The position numbers and the translations under genes were made by a program. From positions 2,418,001-2,482,000 of the forward strand of contig NZ_CP040695.2 of assembly GCF_005954645.2 (NCBI RefSeq): a stretch of 64,000 bases of DNA, in the 5' to 3' direction. The DNA comes from Nocardioides sp. S-1144. Lineage in GTDB: Bacteria > Actinomycetota > Actinomycetes > Propionibacteriales > Nocardioidaceae. The notes beneath the pieces are model-generated. The model ran no database searches and was not told the origin of the DNA. It saw only the letters and a program-made list of their open reading frames with translations. Shown here piece by piece: positions 33,372 to 41,853 of the stretch. Each line of letters opens with the position of its first letter. Position 1 is the first letter of the stretch.

Positions 33372-34483
33372 CAGAGTTCCGATCCGAAAGCGGTGGTGAA
33401 GCGGACGTCGCCCTCGAAGAGGTCGCGGAGGTCGGCGATGCCGTGGCGGAACATCAGCGTGCGGTCGATGCCCATCCCGAAGGCGAAGCCGGTGTAGCGG
33501 TCGCTGTCGACGCCGCAGGCGCGCAGCACCCGCGGGTTGACCACGCCGCAGCCGCCCCACTCGATCCAGCCCTCGCCGCGACAGGTGCGGCACACGTCGG
33601 TGCCCTCGGCGTTCAGCGCGGTGCCGCGGCACACGAAGCAGACCAGGTCGACCTCGGCGGACGGCTCGGTGAAGGGGAAGAACGACGGGCGGAAGCGCGT
33701 CACGATGCCGTCGCCGAACATCGCGGTCGCGAAGTGGTCCAGGGTCCCCTTGAGGTGGGCCATGGTGATGCCCTCGTCGATCGCGAGCCCCTCGACCTGG
33801 TGGAAGACCGGGCTGTGCGTGGCGTCGTACTCGTCGGTGCGGAAGACCCGGCCGGGGCAGACGACGTAGATGGGGGGCGTGCGGGTGAGCATGGTGCGCG
33901 CCTGCACCGGCGAGGTGTGGGTGCGCAGCACGACGCCGTTGTCGGACGGGTCGGTCCAGAACGTGTCCTGCATGGTGCGCGCCGGGTGGTCGGGGCCGAG
34001 GTTGAGCGCGTCGAAGTTCAGCCACTCGGCCTCGATGACGGGACCCTCGGCGACCTCCCAGCCCATCGCGACGAAGATGTCGGCGATCAGCTCGGAGCCG
34101 GTGGTGACGGGGTGCCGCGCACCCGCGGGCACCCGGTCGGTGGGCAGGGTGACGTCGACGGTCTCCTCGGCCAGCATCCGCTCCTCGTGCTCGGCCTCGA
34201 GCACGACCTGGCGGGCGGCGAGCGCCTTGCCGACGGCCCCCCGGGCCTGACCCACGCGCTGGCCGGCCTCCTTGCGGGCCTGGGGCGGCAGCGCGCCGAT
34301 CTCACGGTTGGCCAGGGCCAGCGCGGACCGGTCACCGGTGTGCTCGATCCGCACCTGCTTGAGCGCGTCGAGGTCGGCGGCCGCGCCGATGGCGGCCAGG
34401 GCCGCGTCGCGGGCCGCGTCGACCTCGTCGGGCTTCAAGGTGCTGACCTCCACGGGGTCGTAGTCGGTGTTCGGTCCTGACAT
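33371..34483 (-). CDS. pheS: phenylalanyl-tRNA synthetase alpha subunit
   Basis: 370 residues. Class II catalytic subunit. Motif 2 ([21 protein letters not shown]) and motif 3 ([17 protein letters not shown]) are clear. A Cys4 insert, CFVC...CRTC around residues 295-320, looks like a zinc knuckle, a feature found in part of the family. The N-terminal coiled coil ([29 protein letters not shown]) binds tRNA. Probably leaderless: a TAGACT hexamer lies seven bases before the ATG at 34483 and there is no Shine-Dalgarno. I see no T-box in front. Confidence 0.97.
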   Translation of the reverse strand: MSGPNTDYDPVEVSTLKPDEVDAARDAALAAIGAAADLDALKQVRIEHTGDRSALALANREIGALPPQARKEAGQRVGQARGAVGKALAARQVVLEAEHEERMLAEETVDVTLPTDRVPAGARHPVTTGSELIADIFVAMGWEVAEGPVIEAEWLNFDALNLGPDHPARTMQDTFWTDPSDNGVVLRTHTSPVQARTMLTRTPPIYVVCPGRVFRTDEYDATHSPVFHQVEGLAIDEGITMAHLKGTLDHFATAMFGDGIVTRFRPSFFPFTEPSAEVDLVCFVCRGTALNAEGTDVCRTCRGEGWIEWGGCGVVNPRVLRACGVDSDRYTGFAFGMGIDRTLMFRHGIADLRDLFEGDVRFTTAFGSEL

Positions 34484-34561
34484 GGTGGTGAGTCTAGGAA
34501 CGACGCACCCCGGGCCGCGAACCGGTTCCACCGTCCCGCCCCGCGGCCCCCGCCCCGCCCG

Positions 34562-34567
34562 TACGGT
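34562..34567 (+). promoter_or_regulatory. -10 element TACGGT, leaderless promoter
   Basis: TACGGT, six bases (GGCGGC), then GTG at 34574. The divergent pheS promoter hexamer TAGACT is at 34491-34496. Confidence 0.5.
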
Positions 34568-34573
34568 GGCGGC

Positions 34574-35410
34574 GTGCGCCTCCTGGTCCAGCTCGTGCGG
34601 TTCGCGTGGCTCGAGGCCCAGTCGTGCCTGTTCGCGGTCGCGCTGTTCGCGGGCCTGGTCGTGGCGCACGTCGTCCCGCTGCCGCTGGCCCGCTACGACG
34701 CGCTGCTGGTGTGGTGCGTCGTGGTGACCCTCGGGTTCTGGGCGCTCGGCCTCGAGACCTGGCGCGAGGTGCTGGTGGTCGTCGCCTTCCACCTCGTCGG
34801 TCTCGCCCTCGAGGTCTTCAAGGTCGGCGTCGGGTCGTGGTCCTACCCCGAGGAGGCCGTGTCGAAGGTGGGGGGCGTCCCGCTGTTCGCCGGCTTCATG
34901 TACGCCGCGGTGGGCTCCTACGTCTGCCAGGCGTGGCGTCGCCTCGACCTCCGGGTCAGCGGGTTCGACGCCGTGCCCGCGACGGTGGTCGCGGTGGCGA
35001 TCTACGCGAACTTCTTCACCCACCACTGGATCGCCGACCTCCGCGTGCCGCTCGCGGTGGTGGGGCTCGTCGTCCTGCGCCGCGCCTGGGTGGGCTTCTC
35101 GGTCGGCGGTGCGCGCCACCGGATGCCGCTGGCCCTCTCGTTCGTGCTCATCGGGCTGTTCCTGTGGGCGGCCGAGAACCTCGCGACCTACCTCGGCGCC
35201 TGGGCCTACCCCGGTCAGCTCGACGGGTGGGAGGTGGTGCACGCCGCCAAGATCGGGTCGTGGGCGCTCCTGGTCACGATGAGCTTCGTGCTGGTCGCCG
35301 GGCTCAAGCGGTGGGAGGGCGAGCTGTACGCGGTGGTGCACCAGCCGGTGGCCCGGGCCCGCCGTCCGGCCCGCCCGCGTGCTGCCGCAGCGCCGCCTCC
35401 GCCCGGCTGA
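34574..35410 (+). CDS. DUF817-family integral membrane protein
   Basis: 278 residues with about eight hydrophobic segments (for example [72 protein letters not shown]). The block [32 protein letters not shown] is the hallmark of DUF817, a family without known function. The C-terminal tail is Ala/Pro/Arg-rich and cytoplasmic. It is transcribed away from pheS from a likely leaderless GTG start. Its last ~107 bases overlap the end of the convergent WYL-regulator pseudogene. Confidence 0.85.
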   Translation: MRLLVQLVRFAWLEAQSCLFAVALFAGLVVAHVVPLPLARYDALLVWCVVVTLGFWALGLETWREVLVVVAFHLVGLALEVFKVGVGSWSYPEEAVSKVGGVPLFAGFMYAAVGSYVCQAWRRLDLRVSGFDAVPATVVAVAIYANFFTHHWIADLRVPLAVVGLVVLRRAWVGFSVGGARHRMPLALSFVLIGLFLWAAENLATYLGAWAYPGQLDGWEVVHAAKIGSWALLVTMSFVLVAGLKRWEGELYAVVHQPVARARRPARPRAAAAPPPPG

Positions 35411-36340
35411 CCAGCTCGGCGCGCAGGCCGGACGGCGCGAGCAGCTCGACGTCGCCGGCGAAGGTGAGCAGCAGCCCGATCGCCTGGAACCGGGTGCGCA
35501 CCACCAGCCGGAGCCGGGTGCGGGGGTCGCCGGCGACCGGAGGCAGGTCGAGCGCCCCCTCTCCCGTGGCGACCTGGAACGTCGCCAGCCGCCGGAACAG
35601 GGCGAGCGCCGCGGGGGCCACGGCGACGTCCAGCTCGACCGACTCCCCGACCTCCATGCTGCGCCGCGAGGCCTCCCACTCGGCGGCCAGGTCGAGGTCG
35701 GCCGGGCGGGGCCGGCTCGGCGAGGACGACGGCGTCCTGGATCCGCGAGACCCGGTAGGTGCGCCGGCGCCCGCGGTGCGCGGCCAGCAGGTACCAGCGG
35801 CCGGCGTTCTCGACCAGGCCGTACGGGTCGACGGTGCGGGTGCCCTCGCTGCCGTCGGCGGCGGCGTAGCGGATCCGCAGCCGGCGTGCGGTGGTCGCGG
35901 CCTCCCGCAGCAGCGGGCAGCACCGGCACCTGCTCGGCGGCGGCGAACCACCGGCGCCGGTCGACCACGAGGACGGCGGCCAGGGCGTCGGCCTCGTCGA
36001 GGGTGCCGCTGGGCACGGTGAGCGCGAGCTTGGCCAGGGCGTTGCCCAGCTCGGGGCCGAGGCCGAGCTCGCTGGTGGCCCCGCGGGCGCCGCCGAGGAA
36101 GAGCGCCTGCGCCTCGCGGGTCGTCAGGCCGCTGGCGTCGCTGCGGTAGCCGGGCAGCAAGGAGCACCCGCCGCCGCGGCCACGCTGGAGGTAGACCGGC
36201 ACGCCGGACGCCGAGAGTGCCTCCATGTCGCGCAGGACGGTCCGCTCGGAGACCTCGAGCAGCTCTGCGAGCCGCGCCGCGGGCAGTCGGCCGTGCCGCT
36301 GGAGCAGGTGCAGGAGGCGGAGCAGGCGGTCGGCGCGCAC
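35304..36340 (-). pseudogene. WYL-domain (DeoR/YafY-type) transcriptional regulator, two frameshifts
   Basis: The pieces add up to one regulator of about 340 residues. Frame one: helix-turn-helix [20 protein letters not shown] ... [22 protein letters not shown], then [13 protein letters not shown]. Near 35915 the reading shifts by one base to [24 protein letters not shown]...[11 protein letters not shown]...[13 protein letters not shown], the WYL ligand-binding domain. Near 35707 it shifts again to [16 protein letters not shown]...[16 protein letters not shown], the WCX extension. Both shifts lie in short C/G runs, so sequencing error is as likely as a real pseudogene. A 39-bp palindrome lies directly upstream. 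Confidence 0.75.
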
Positions 36341-36351
36341 GCCCCGATCCT

Positions 36352-36390
36352 GCCAGCAATACCTGACAGCAGATGTCGGGTATTGCTGGC
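36352..36390. promoter_or_regulatory. 39-bp palindrome, likely operator of the WYL regulator
   Basis: Arms of 19 bases around a single central base (36371), 17 of 19 pairs matching; outer arms GCCAGCAATACC and GGTATTGCTGGC are perfect. It fills the divergent promoter region between the WYL regulator (start 36340) and the gene at 36403. Autoregulation is inference. Confidence 0.7.
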
Positions 36391-36402
36391 CAGACTGCTG
36401 GC

Positions 36403-37068
36403 ATGACCACCGACAGCAACACCCGCACCGACTCCAGCACCGACTCCCACACCGACTCCCACACCGACGACCACACCGACACCGGCACCGATCCCCGCGC
36501 CCTCGTCCTCGCCGCCGCCGCCCAGGCGCGCGACCGCATCGAGCGGGTCCGGGCCGCCGACCTCGACCGGCCCACCCCGTGCGACGGCTGGACCGTCCGG
36601 GACCTGCTCTCGCACCTGCTGGCGGTCGCCGACCGGATCCCGGCGCTCCTGCGCGGGGGCGACCCCCGGCTGCTGCCGCGCACGGTCGACGGCGTCGCCG
36701 ACGACGGCTGGGCGGCGGCCTGGACCGCCCGCGAGCCGGAGCTCGCCGCCGCGCTCGCCGAGCCCGACGTCCTCGGGCGCACCGTCACCCACCCGGCCGG
36801 CCCGATGCCCGCGGCCGGCGCGATGCTGGCCTACACCAGCGAGCTCTGCACCCACGCCTGGGACCTCGCGGCCGCGCTCGGTGACACCACCGGCTTCGAC
36901 GACCGCCTCGCCGAGCCGTGCCTGGCGCCGCTGCGGGCGTTCCTGCCCCCGGAGGTCCGCGGTGCCGACGAGGTCCCGTTCGGGGCCGTCGTGCCGGTCG
37001 ACGACGACCGGCCCGCCACGGAGCGGCTGGTCGCCTGGTACGGGCGCGACCCGAGGTGGCGCCCCTGA
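36403..37068 (+). CDS. TIGR03086-like metal-binding (DinB/mycothiol-transferase) protein
   Basis: 221 residues. The fold is seen in [32 protein letters not shown] and in [21 protein letters not shown], whose His residues would bind a metal. The first ~30 residues are a T-D-x-x repeat ([14 protein letters not shown]) from a 12-bp tandem repeat. The ATG at 36403 is preceded at six bases by CAGACT and has no Shine-Dalgarno; an in-frame GTG-type start at 36373 would lie in the palindrome and is rejected. Likely controlled by the divergent WYL regulator. Substrate unknown. Confidence 0.8.
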   Translation: MTTDSNTRTDSSTDSHTDSHTDDHTDTGTDPRALVLAAAAQARDRIERVRAADLDRPTPCDGWTVRDLLSHLLAVADRIPALLRGGDPRLLPRTVDGVADDGWAAAWTAREPELAAALAEPDVLGRTVTHPAGPMPAAGAMLAYTSELCTHAWDLAAALGDTTGFDDRLAEPCLAPLRAFLPPEVRGADEVPFGAVVPVDDDRPATERLVAWYGRDPRWRP

Positions 37069-37100
37069 GGGTCGGGGCCGACCCGGCGGCGGCCGCCTCG

Positions 37101-38159
37101 CTAGCCGAGCTCGGCCGGCACCCCGGGCCACGTCGAGGTCAGCAGGGCCCCGCCACCGGGGGCGTCGTCGACGGTGACGGTGCCGCGGTGGGCGCGGACC
37201 AGCCCGTTGACGATGTAGAGCCCGAGACCCGAGCCGCCCCCGGTGCTGGTCCAGAACTTGGTGAAGACCCGGCGCCGCAGCTCGCGCGCGATCCCCTCCC
37301 CCTCGTCGGCGACGGTGACCTGCACGCCCGGCGGCCCGTCGGCGGGGCCCGGGACCGCGGGGACGGGCTGACGGGTCACCGAGACCCGCACGACGCCGTC
37401 GCCGTGGCGCACGGCGTTCTCGACGAGGTTCGTGACGACCTGGACGAACTTGTCGGGGTCGACCATCACCGGCGGCAGGTCGGCGTCCTGCTCGAGGCGG
37501 ATCTCGGTGGCGGTGCCGGCGGCGACGGAGTCGACGACCCGGCTCACCAGCGCCCCGGCGTCGGCCGGGCGCGGGTAGAGCTGGAGCCGGCCGGTGTCGA
37601 TGCGGGCGACGTCGAGCAGCTCGGCGATGAGCCGGCTGAGCCGGTCGGAGTCGGCGTTGACGGTCTGCAGCATCAGCAGCTTCTGGTCGTCGTTCAGCTT
37701 GTCCCAGCGGTTGATCAGCGCCTGGACGAAGCCCTTCACGCCGGTCAGCGGCGAGCGCAGCTCGTGGGCCACGGTGGCGACGAGGTCGGAGCGCTCGCGG
37801 TCGAGCCGGGCCCGCCCGCGCCCGGAGCGCAGCGTGATCGCCATCGAGGTGACCGGTCCCAGCCGCTCGGCGCGGTGCAGGCGTGCGGCGACCAGCACCT
37901 CGGTGCCGTCGGGCAGCAGCCAGGACTGCTCGGGGACGCCGGTGCGGGTCCGCAGCCCCTCGAAGGGCCGGTTGTGGGTCGCCCAGTCGGCGGCCTGGCC
38001 CTGGAGTCGCACCACCTCGGGCAGCGGCCGCCCGCGGGCGTCGTCGGGATCGGTGCCGAGCATCCGCGCGGCGAGCGAGGAGACCAGCGTGACGACGCCG
38101 TCGCCGTCGGTGACCACGACGCCGTCCGGCAGGGTGTCGGCGAGGCGCTGGTCGGTCAC
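37101..38159 (-). CDS. PAS-domain sensor histidine kinase, soluble, orphan
   Basis: 352 residues. An N-terminal PAS domain (LPDGVVVTDGDGVVTLVSSLAARMLG ... ) of about 110 residues is followed by the dimerisation/phosphoacceptor helix with the H-box VATVAHELRSPLTGVKGF, N-box LVENAVRHG, G1 VADEGEGI, F-box FTKFW and G2 GGGSGLGLYIV. There is no membrane segment, so it senses something in the cytoplasm. No response regulator lies nearby. The GTG at 38159 is preferred over 38180 because TATCGT lies exactly six bases before it. Confidence 0.9.
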   Translation of the reverse strand: MTDQRLADTLPDGVVVTDGDGVVTLVSSLAARMLGTDPDDARGRPLPEVVRLQGQAADWATHNRPFEGLRTRTGVPEQSWLLPDGTEVLVAARLHRAERLGPVTSMAITLRSGRGRARLDRERSDLVATVAHELRSPLTGVKGFVQALINRWDKLNDDQKLLMLQTVNADSDRLSRLIAELLDVARIDTGRLQLYPRPADAGALVSRVVDSVAAGTATEIRLEQDADLPPVMVDPDKFVQVVTNLVENAVRHGDGVVRVSVTRQPVPAVPGPADGPPGVQVTVADEGEGIARELRRRVFTKFWTSTGGGSGLGLYIVNGLVRAHRGTVTVDDAPGGGALLTSTWPGVPAELG

Positions 38160-38165
38160 GGGGCC

Positions 38166-38171
38166 ACGATA
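38166..38171 (-). promoter_or_regulatory. -10 element TATCGT, leaderless promoter of the histidine kinase
   Basis: TATCGT, six bases (GGCCCC), then the GTG at 38159 on the minus strand. Confidence 0.5.
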
Positions 38172-38210
38172 GGGCGTCACGAACGGGCCCGGGGCGCGTT
38201 CACCCGGGGC

Positions 38211-38990
38211 TCAGCGGTGGTGCCGGGCCGACTCGTAGAGGCACAGCGCGGCGGCGGTCGAGAGGTTCAGGCTCTCGACACGGCCGTGGATCGGGATCCG
38301 CACCCGGTGGTCGGCGAGCGCGGCGAGCTCCTCCGGCAGCCCCCAGGCCTCGTTGCCGAGGAGCCAGGCGGTCGGGGCCGCCAGCGTGTCGGCGGCGGCC
38401 GGGTCGTGCAGGTCGAGCTCGCCGGCGCCGTCGGCGGCCAGCACGGTGAGCCCCGCTGCCCGGGCGGCCCGGACGGCGGCCGCGGGGTCGGGCTCCACGG
38501 CGAGCGGGAGGTGGAAGACGCTGCCGACGCTGGCCCGCAGGGTCTTCGGGTTGTAGAGGTCGACCGAGTGCCCGGCGAGGACGACGGCGTCCGCGCCCGC
38601 GGCGTCGGCGGTGCGGACGACGGTCCCGGCGTTGCCGGGATCACGCACGTCGGCGCAGATCGCGACCAGCCGCGGCGTCCCGTCGAGCACGTGCTCGAGC
38701 GGTCGGTCGACGAAGCGGCACAGCGCGACGACGCCGGCCGGGCTGACGGAGTCGCTCAGCGAAGCCATCGCCCGGTCCTCGACCAGGGTGACCTCGGTGC
38801 TCGGCGGGACCAGCCCGGCGCCGGCGGGCGTCGCGAAGACCTCGACGACGCACCCGGGCAGCGCGAGCGCTCCCTCGACGGCCTTGGGGCCGTCGACGAG
38901 GAAGAGCCGCCGCTCGGAGCGTTCCGAGCGGCGGCTGAGCTTCCGGATGTCCTTCAGACGGCCGTTGCCGGCTGCCAGCGGGACGTTCAG
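38211..38990 (-). CDS. SpoU/TrmH-family rRNA 2'-O-methyltransferase, probable CTG start
   Basis: 259 residues if it starts at CTG 38990. The C-terminal SPOUT knot has all three motifs: [39 protein letters not shown] and [22 protein letters not shown]. The first ATG (38768) would remove about 74 residues of the substrate-binding domain ([31 protein letters not shown]), which are clearly coding. No ATG, GTG or TTG exists in frame between that stretch and the stop at 39000; CTG at 38990 overlaps the rplT stop as CTGA. AAGG about ten bases upstream can serve as Shine-Dalgarno. Confidence 0.85.
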   Translation of the reverse strand: MNVPLAAGNGRLKDIRKLSRRSERSERRLFLVDGPKAVEGALALPGCVVEVFATPAGAGLVPPSTEVTLVEDRAMASLSDSVSPAGVVALCRFVDRPLEHVLDGTPRLVAICADVRDPGNAGTVVRTADAAGADAVVLAGHSVDLYNPKTLRASVGSVFHLPLAVEPDPAAAVRAARAAGLTVLAADGAGELDLHDPAAADTLAAPTAWLLGNEAWGLPEELAALADHRVRIPIHGRVESLNLSTAAALCLYESARHHR

Positions 38991-39373
38991 GCCGAGACCT
39001 TAGGCGCGTTGACGTCCTCGGGCAGGGCGGCCTTGGCGGCCTCGACGAGCACGTTGAACGCGGCGACGTCGTTGACGGCCAGGTCGGCGAGGATCTTGCG
39101 GTCGACCTCGATGCCGGCCAGGTTGAGGCCCTGGATGAAGCGGTTGTAGGTCAGGCCCTGCGCGCGGGCAGCAGCGTTGATCCGCTGGATCCACAGGCGA
39201 CGGAAGTTGCCCTTGTTCTTCTTGCGGTCGTTGTAGCTGTAGACCAGCGAGTGGGTGACCTGCTCCTTGGCCTTGCGGTACAGGCGCGAGCGCTGGCCGC
39301 GGTAACCGCTGGCCCGCTCGAGGGTGACCCGACGCTTCTTGTGGGCGTTCACTGCGCGCTTGACGCGTGCCAT
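38987..39373 (-). CDS. rplT: 50S ribosomal protein L20
   Basis: 128 residues. [38 protein letters not shown] is the standard L20 opening, and [27 protein letters not shown] rRNA-binding residues follow (seen as [18 protein letters not shown]). AAGGAG Shine-Dalgarno before the ATG. Third gene of infC-rpmI-rplT; in many bacteria L20 represses this operon by binding its leader, and a structured leader is present here. Confidence 0.98.
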   Translation of the reverse strand: MARVKRAVNAHKKRRVTLERASGYRGQRSRLYRKAKEQVTHSLVYSYNDRKKNKGNFRRLWIQRINAAARAQGLTYNRFIQGLNLAGIEVDRKILADLAVNDVAAFNVLVEAAKAALPEDVNAPKVSA

Positions 39374-39422
39374 CTTCGTACTCCTTGCTCAGAATGCTCG
39401 GTGCTGGTGGGTGGTGCGAGGG

Positions 39423-39617
39423 TCAGATGCCGAGCATCTTCTTGGCGCGCTTGTTGTCGGCCTTGGCCACCTCGACGGTGCCGGTCAGGCGACGCGTGAC
39501 CTTCGAGGCCTTCTTCTCCAGGTTGTGCCGCTTGCCGGCCTTCTCCCGCAGGATCTTGCCCGAGCCGGTGACCTTGAAGCGCTTACCGGCGCCGCTGTGG
39601 CTCTTGTTCTTCGGCAT
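39423..39617 (-). CDS. rpmI: 50S ribosomal protein L35
   Basis: 64 residues. [44 protein letters not shown] is typical L35, very basic. AGGAG Shine-Dalgarno. It lies between infC (74 bases upstream) and rplT (49 bases downstream) and would be translated from the same mRNA. Confidence 0.98.
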   Translation of the reverse strand: MPKNKSHSGAGKRFKVTGSGKILREKAGKRHNLEKKASKVTRRLTGTVEVAKADNKRAKKMLGI

Positions 39618-39691
39618 GACTGTTCTCCTCTTGGTGGTGCTCGTCGTACGTCCCGGGCCGCGGCGGCGGCACCGGTCAGTCTGGTCGGGTC

Positions 39692-40375
39692 TCAGGCCTC
39701 GATCTCGGGATCGAGGTTCTCGGAACGGCCACGCTCGCGCTTCTTCGCCACCGGTCCGGCGGCGTGGGCGGCGTCGCGCTCGGCCTGCTCCTCGGCGACG
39801 ACCGCGGCGCGCTCGGCCTCCTTCTCGGCCTTCTGCACGGCGTGGTCGAGCTTGGCCTCGGCCTTCTTCTTGTGCGGGCCCAGGACCATGATCATGTTGC
39901 GGCCGTCCTGCTTGGGCGACGACTCGACGAAGCCCAGCTCGGTGACGTCCTCGGCCAGGCGCTGCAGCAGCCGGAACCCGAGCTCGGGACGGTGCTGCTC
40001 GCGGCCGCGGAACATGATGGTGATCTTGACCTTGTCGCCGGCCTTGAGGAACCGGACGACGTGGCCCTTCTTGGTCTCGTAGTCGTGCGCGTCGATCTTG
40101 GGACGAAGCTTCATCTCCTTGATGATCACGTTCGTCTGGTTCCGGCGCGCCTCACGAGCCTTCTGGGCGTTCTCGTACTTGAACTTGCCGTAGTCCATGA
40201 GCTTGCAGACCGGCGGTCGGGCCATGGGGGCGATCTCGACGAGGTCGAGGTCGGCTTCCTGGGCGAGGCGCAGCGCGTCGGCCGTCGGCACGATGCCGAC
40301 GGTCTCGCCGCTGGGTCCCACGAGCCGGACCTCCTGTACGCGGATCCGGTCGTTGATGCGGAGCTCGGTGCTGAT
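39692..40375 (-). CDS. infC: translation initiation factor IF-3, AUC start
   Basis: 227 residues. The N-domain begins [24 protein letters not shown]; the C-domain includes [42 protein letters not shown]. The family needs the residues before the first GTG (40321), and the only sensible start is ATC at 40375, preceded by GGAGGA four bases away. A rare start codon is characteristic of infC: IF-3 itself discriminates against it, giving autoregulation. A charged tail of about 45 residues ([20 protein letters not shown]...) extends beyond the usual end, as in other actinobacteria. Confidence 0.95.
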   Translation of the reverse strand: MSTELRINDRIRVQEVRLVGPSGETVGIVPTADALRLAQEADLDLVEIAPMARPPVCKLMDYGKFKYENAQKAREARRNQTNVIIKEMKLRPKIDAHDYETKKGHVVRFLKAGDKVKITIMFRGREQHRPELGFRLLQRLAEDVTELGFVESSPKQDGRNMIMVLGPHKKKAEAKLDHAVQKAEKEAERAAVVAEEQAERDAAHAAGPVAKKRERGRSENLDPEIEA

Positions 40376-40424
40376 GGGTCCTCCAGTAGTCAGACAGCAG
40401 GTGGCGCGGCAGCCCTGAACGAAG

Positions 40425-40474
40425 AGATCAGGAAAAACAGAGAAGGCTTCCGCGATATGACGTCAGCGGAAGCC
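40425..40474 (-). terminator. intrinsic terminator/attenuator in the infC leader
   Basis: Stem GGCTTCCGC / GCGGAAGCC (9 bp; 40466-40474 with 40445-40453), 12-base loop, then TTCTCTGTTTTTCC on the minus strand. It ends about 50 bases upstream of the infC start, inside a leader of up to 283 bases (40376-40658) without a gene, so it probably regulates infC-rpmI-rplT by premature termination. Confidence 0.7.
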
Positions 40475-40655
40475 AGCCACGACCACCTGACCCTGCTCAG
40501 CGTGCATGGTGTGCACGAGTGCGAGGCCGGAGCCTTTGAACCGGACCCGACGACCTGTGGAGCGTGCGGTCGGTGCGGGTGGGAGATGATCGAACCTGGT
40601 CTCCGCTTGTAGAGCAGCGGCCACACGGGTGCGGTCACTGCTCGGTCAACACGTA

Positions 40656-40661
40656 ATGCTA
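40656..40661 (-). promoter_or_regulatory. possible -10 element TAGCAT for the infC operon
   Basis: TAGCAT on the minus strand overlaps the stop codon of the SseB gene; a weak TTCGGC lies 18 bases upstream. It would start a leader of about 270 bases. Confidence 0.4.
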
Positions 40662-41216
40662 GGGCACGATTCCCGGCTCGCCGAATCGGGCCGGGTCCGG
40701 CGCGATCCAGGCCAGGTCCTCCCCCACCCGGGCCAGCGTCCAGCCGGCCGCGAGGGCACGGAGGTGGTCGCCCTCGACGACGACGCGGACCGGCCCGGCG
40801 AGGTCGAGCAGCAACGCCGCCGCCCCCTCCTGGACCGCCGCCAGCGCCGCCGTCCGCGCGGCGACGGGCACCGGCCGGGCCTCGGGGTTCCAGGTCGCGA
40901 GCGACGCCGTCGAGGAGAAGCCGAGCAGCCCGCGCCGGCCGTCGGCGCCCTGCACGAGGACGGCGGCCATGTCGCTGGTCTTGTCGTGGGCCAGGCCGCG
41001 CTCGTCGAGCTCGACCTCGCCGGCCACCGCGACCACGGGAACCAGCACGCGGGAGGACTGGAGGGCGGCCAGCACCCCACCCAGCGCGGCCGGGGACGCC
41101 GGGTCCTCGGCGTAGGCGCTGAGCGCCGCCGTCAGCGCGGGGTCGGCCGCGCCGGTGTCGTCCGGGAACGCCGGGGCCAGCAGCTGGCGCCCGTCGGCTG
41201 CCTGGTGGTCGGTCAC
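40659..41216 (-). CDS. SseB-family protein
   Basis: 185 residues. The segment LGGVLAALQSSRVLVPVVAVAGEVELDERGLAHDKTSDMAAVLVQGADGRRGLLGFSSTASLATWNPEARPVPV matches the SseB N-terminal domain family (hypothetical, widespread in actinobacteria upstream of infC). No enzyme motif. GTG at 41216 with GGAGG nine bases upstream is chosen. The stop TAG overlaps the likely infC promoter. Function unknown. Confidence 0.8.
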   Translation of the reverse strand: MTDHQAADGRQLLAPAFPDDTGAADPALTAALSAYAEDPASPAALGGVLAALQSSRVLVPVVAVAGEVELDERGLAHDKTSDMAAVLVQGADGRRGLLGFSSTASLATWNPEARPVPVAARTAALAAVQEGAAALLLDLAGPVRVVVEGDHLRALAAGWTLARVGEDLAWIAPDPARFGEPGIVP

Positions 41217-41300
41217 GGTGAGCCATCCTCCCACCGCGGCCGCGGCGGGTCACATCACGCGAGGTCGCGACACCGCGACCCCCGACACCCCGGCACCAGT

Positions 41301-41336
41301 GGCGGCACGAGGGGCGGCACGAGGGGCGGCACGGGG
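41301..41336. repeat. three tandem 12-bp repeats, intergenic
   Basis: GGCGGCACGAGG twice, then GGCGGCACGGGG, directly head to tail between the SseB gene and the gene at 41383. Same period as repeats inside several genes of the window. Confidence 0.85.
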
Positions 41337-41382
41337 CGGCCGGCGCCCGTCGCGATGTGGCCGCCTGTGACAGGCTGGCGCC

Positions 41383-41853
41383 ATGGACGACGTGAGCTAC
41401 GGCGTACTGGCCCTCGCCCTCACCCTGGTGTTCGGCGTCGCGACCTGGTTCGCCTACCAGCGGCGCGGGCTCGGGGCGGGGCTCAAGGGCGCCGGGATCA
41501 CCCTGCTCCCCCTGGCGGCCTACCTCACCAAGACGCTCGAGATGTTCGCGCGGGTCGGCGACGCGATCGGCGACTGGGCGGTGCGGCTGGTCCTCAGCCC
41601 CGTCGTGTGGGTCGGGATCGCGGTGGCCGGGGTCGCGGTGCTCCTGTTCGGCGCCGGCCGGGTCGTCGACCGGCGCGGCGGCGGCGCGGCGCCGAGGCGG
41701 CAGCGCAAGCAGCGCGCGGGGACCGACCCGGCCGCGCTCCCCCCGACGGCGGCCGCCCCCTCGGCCGCGGCCAACCGGCAGAAGGGCGCGCCCGCGATCG
41801 ACGACGACCTCGCCGACATCGAGGCGATCCTCAAGAGCCGGGGCATCAGCTGA
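41383..41853 (+). CDS. small membrane protein, unknown function
   Basis: 156 residues. Hydrophobic segments at about 5-24 (YGVLALALTLVFGVATWFAY), 35-50 (GITLLPLAAYL, weak) and 68-92 (LVLSPVVWVGIAVAGVAVLLFG), then a basic, Pro/Ala-rich cytoplasmic tail that ends in a short helix (DDDLADIEAILKSRGIS). I do not recognise the family. CAGGCT lies six bases before the ATG with no Shine-Dalgarno, so it may be leaderless. It runs into the next gene by a CTGA overlap. Confidence 0.75.
   Translation: MDDVSYGVLALALTLVFGVATWFAYQRRGLGAGLKGAGITLLPLAAYLTKTLEMFARVGDAIGDWAVRLVLSPVVWVGIAVAGVAVLLFGAGRVVDRRGGGAAPRRQRKQRAGTDPAALPPTAAAPSAAANRQKGAPAIDDDLADIEAILKSRGIS

Noticed and set aside
31227..33497. 756-codon plus-strand frame opposite pheT
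   Set aside because: Mirror of a GC-rich gene; no start signal or family resemblance.
40475..40640. His-rich frame in the infC leader (starting near GTG 40636) as an attenuator leader peptide
   Set aside because: No Shine-Dalgarno and no reason for His-dependent control of IF-3; hairpins alone explain the region.
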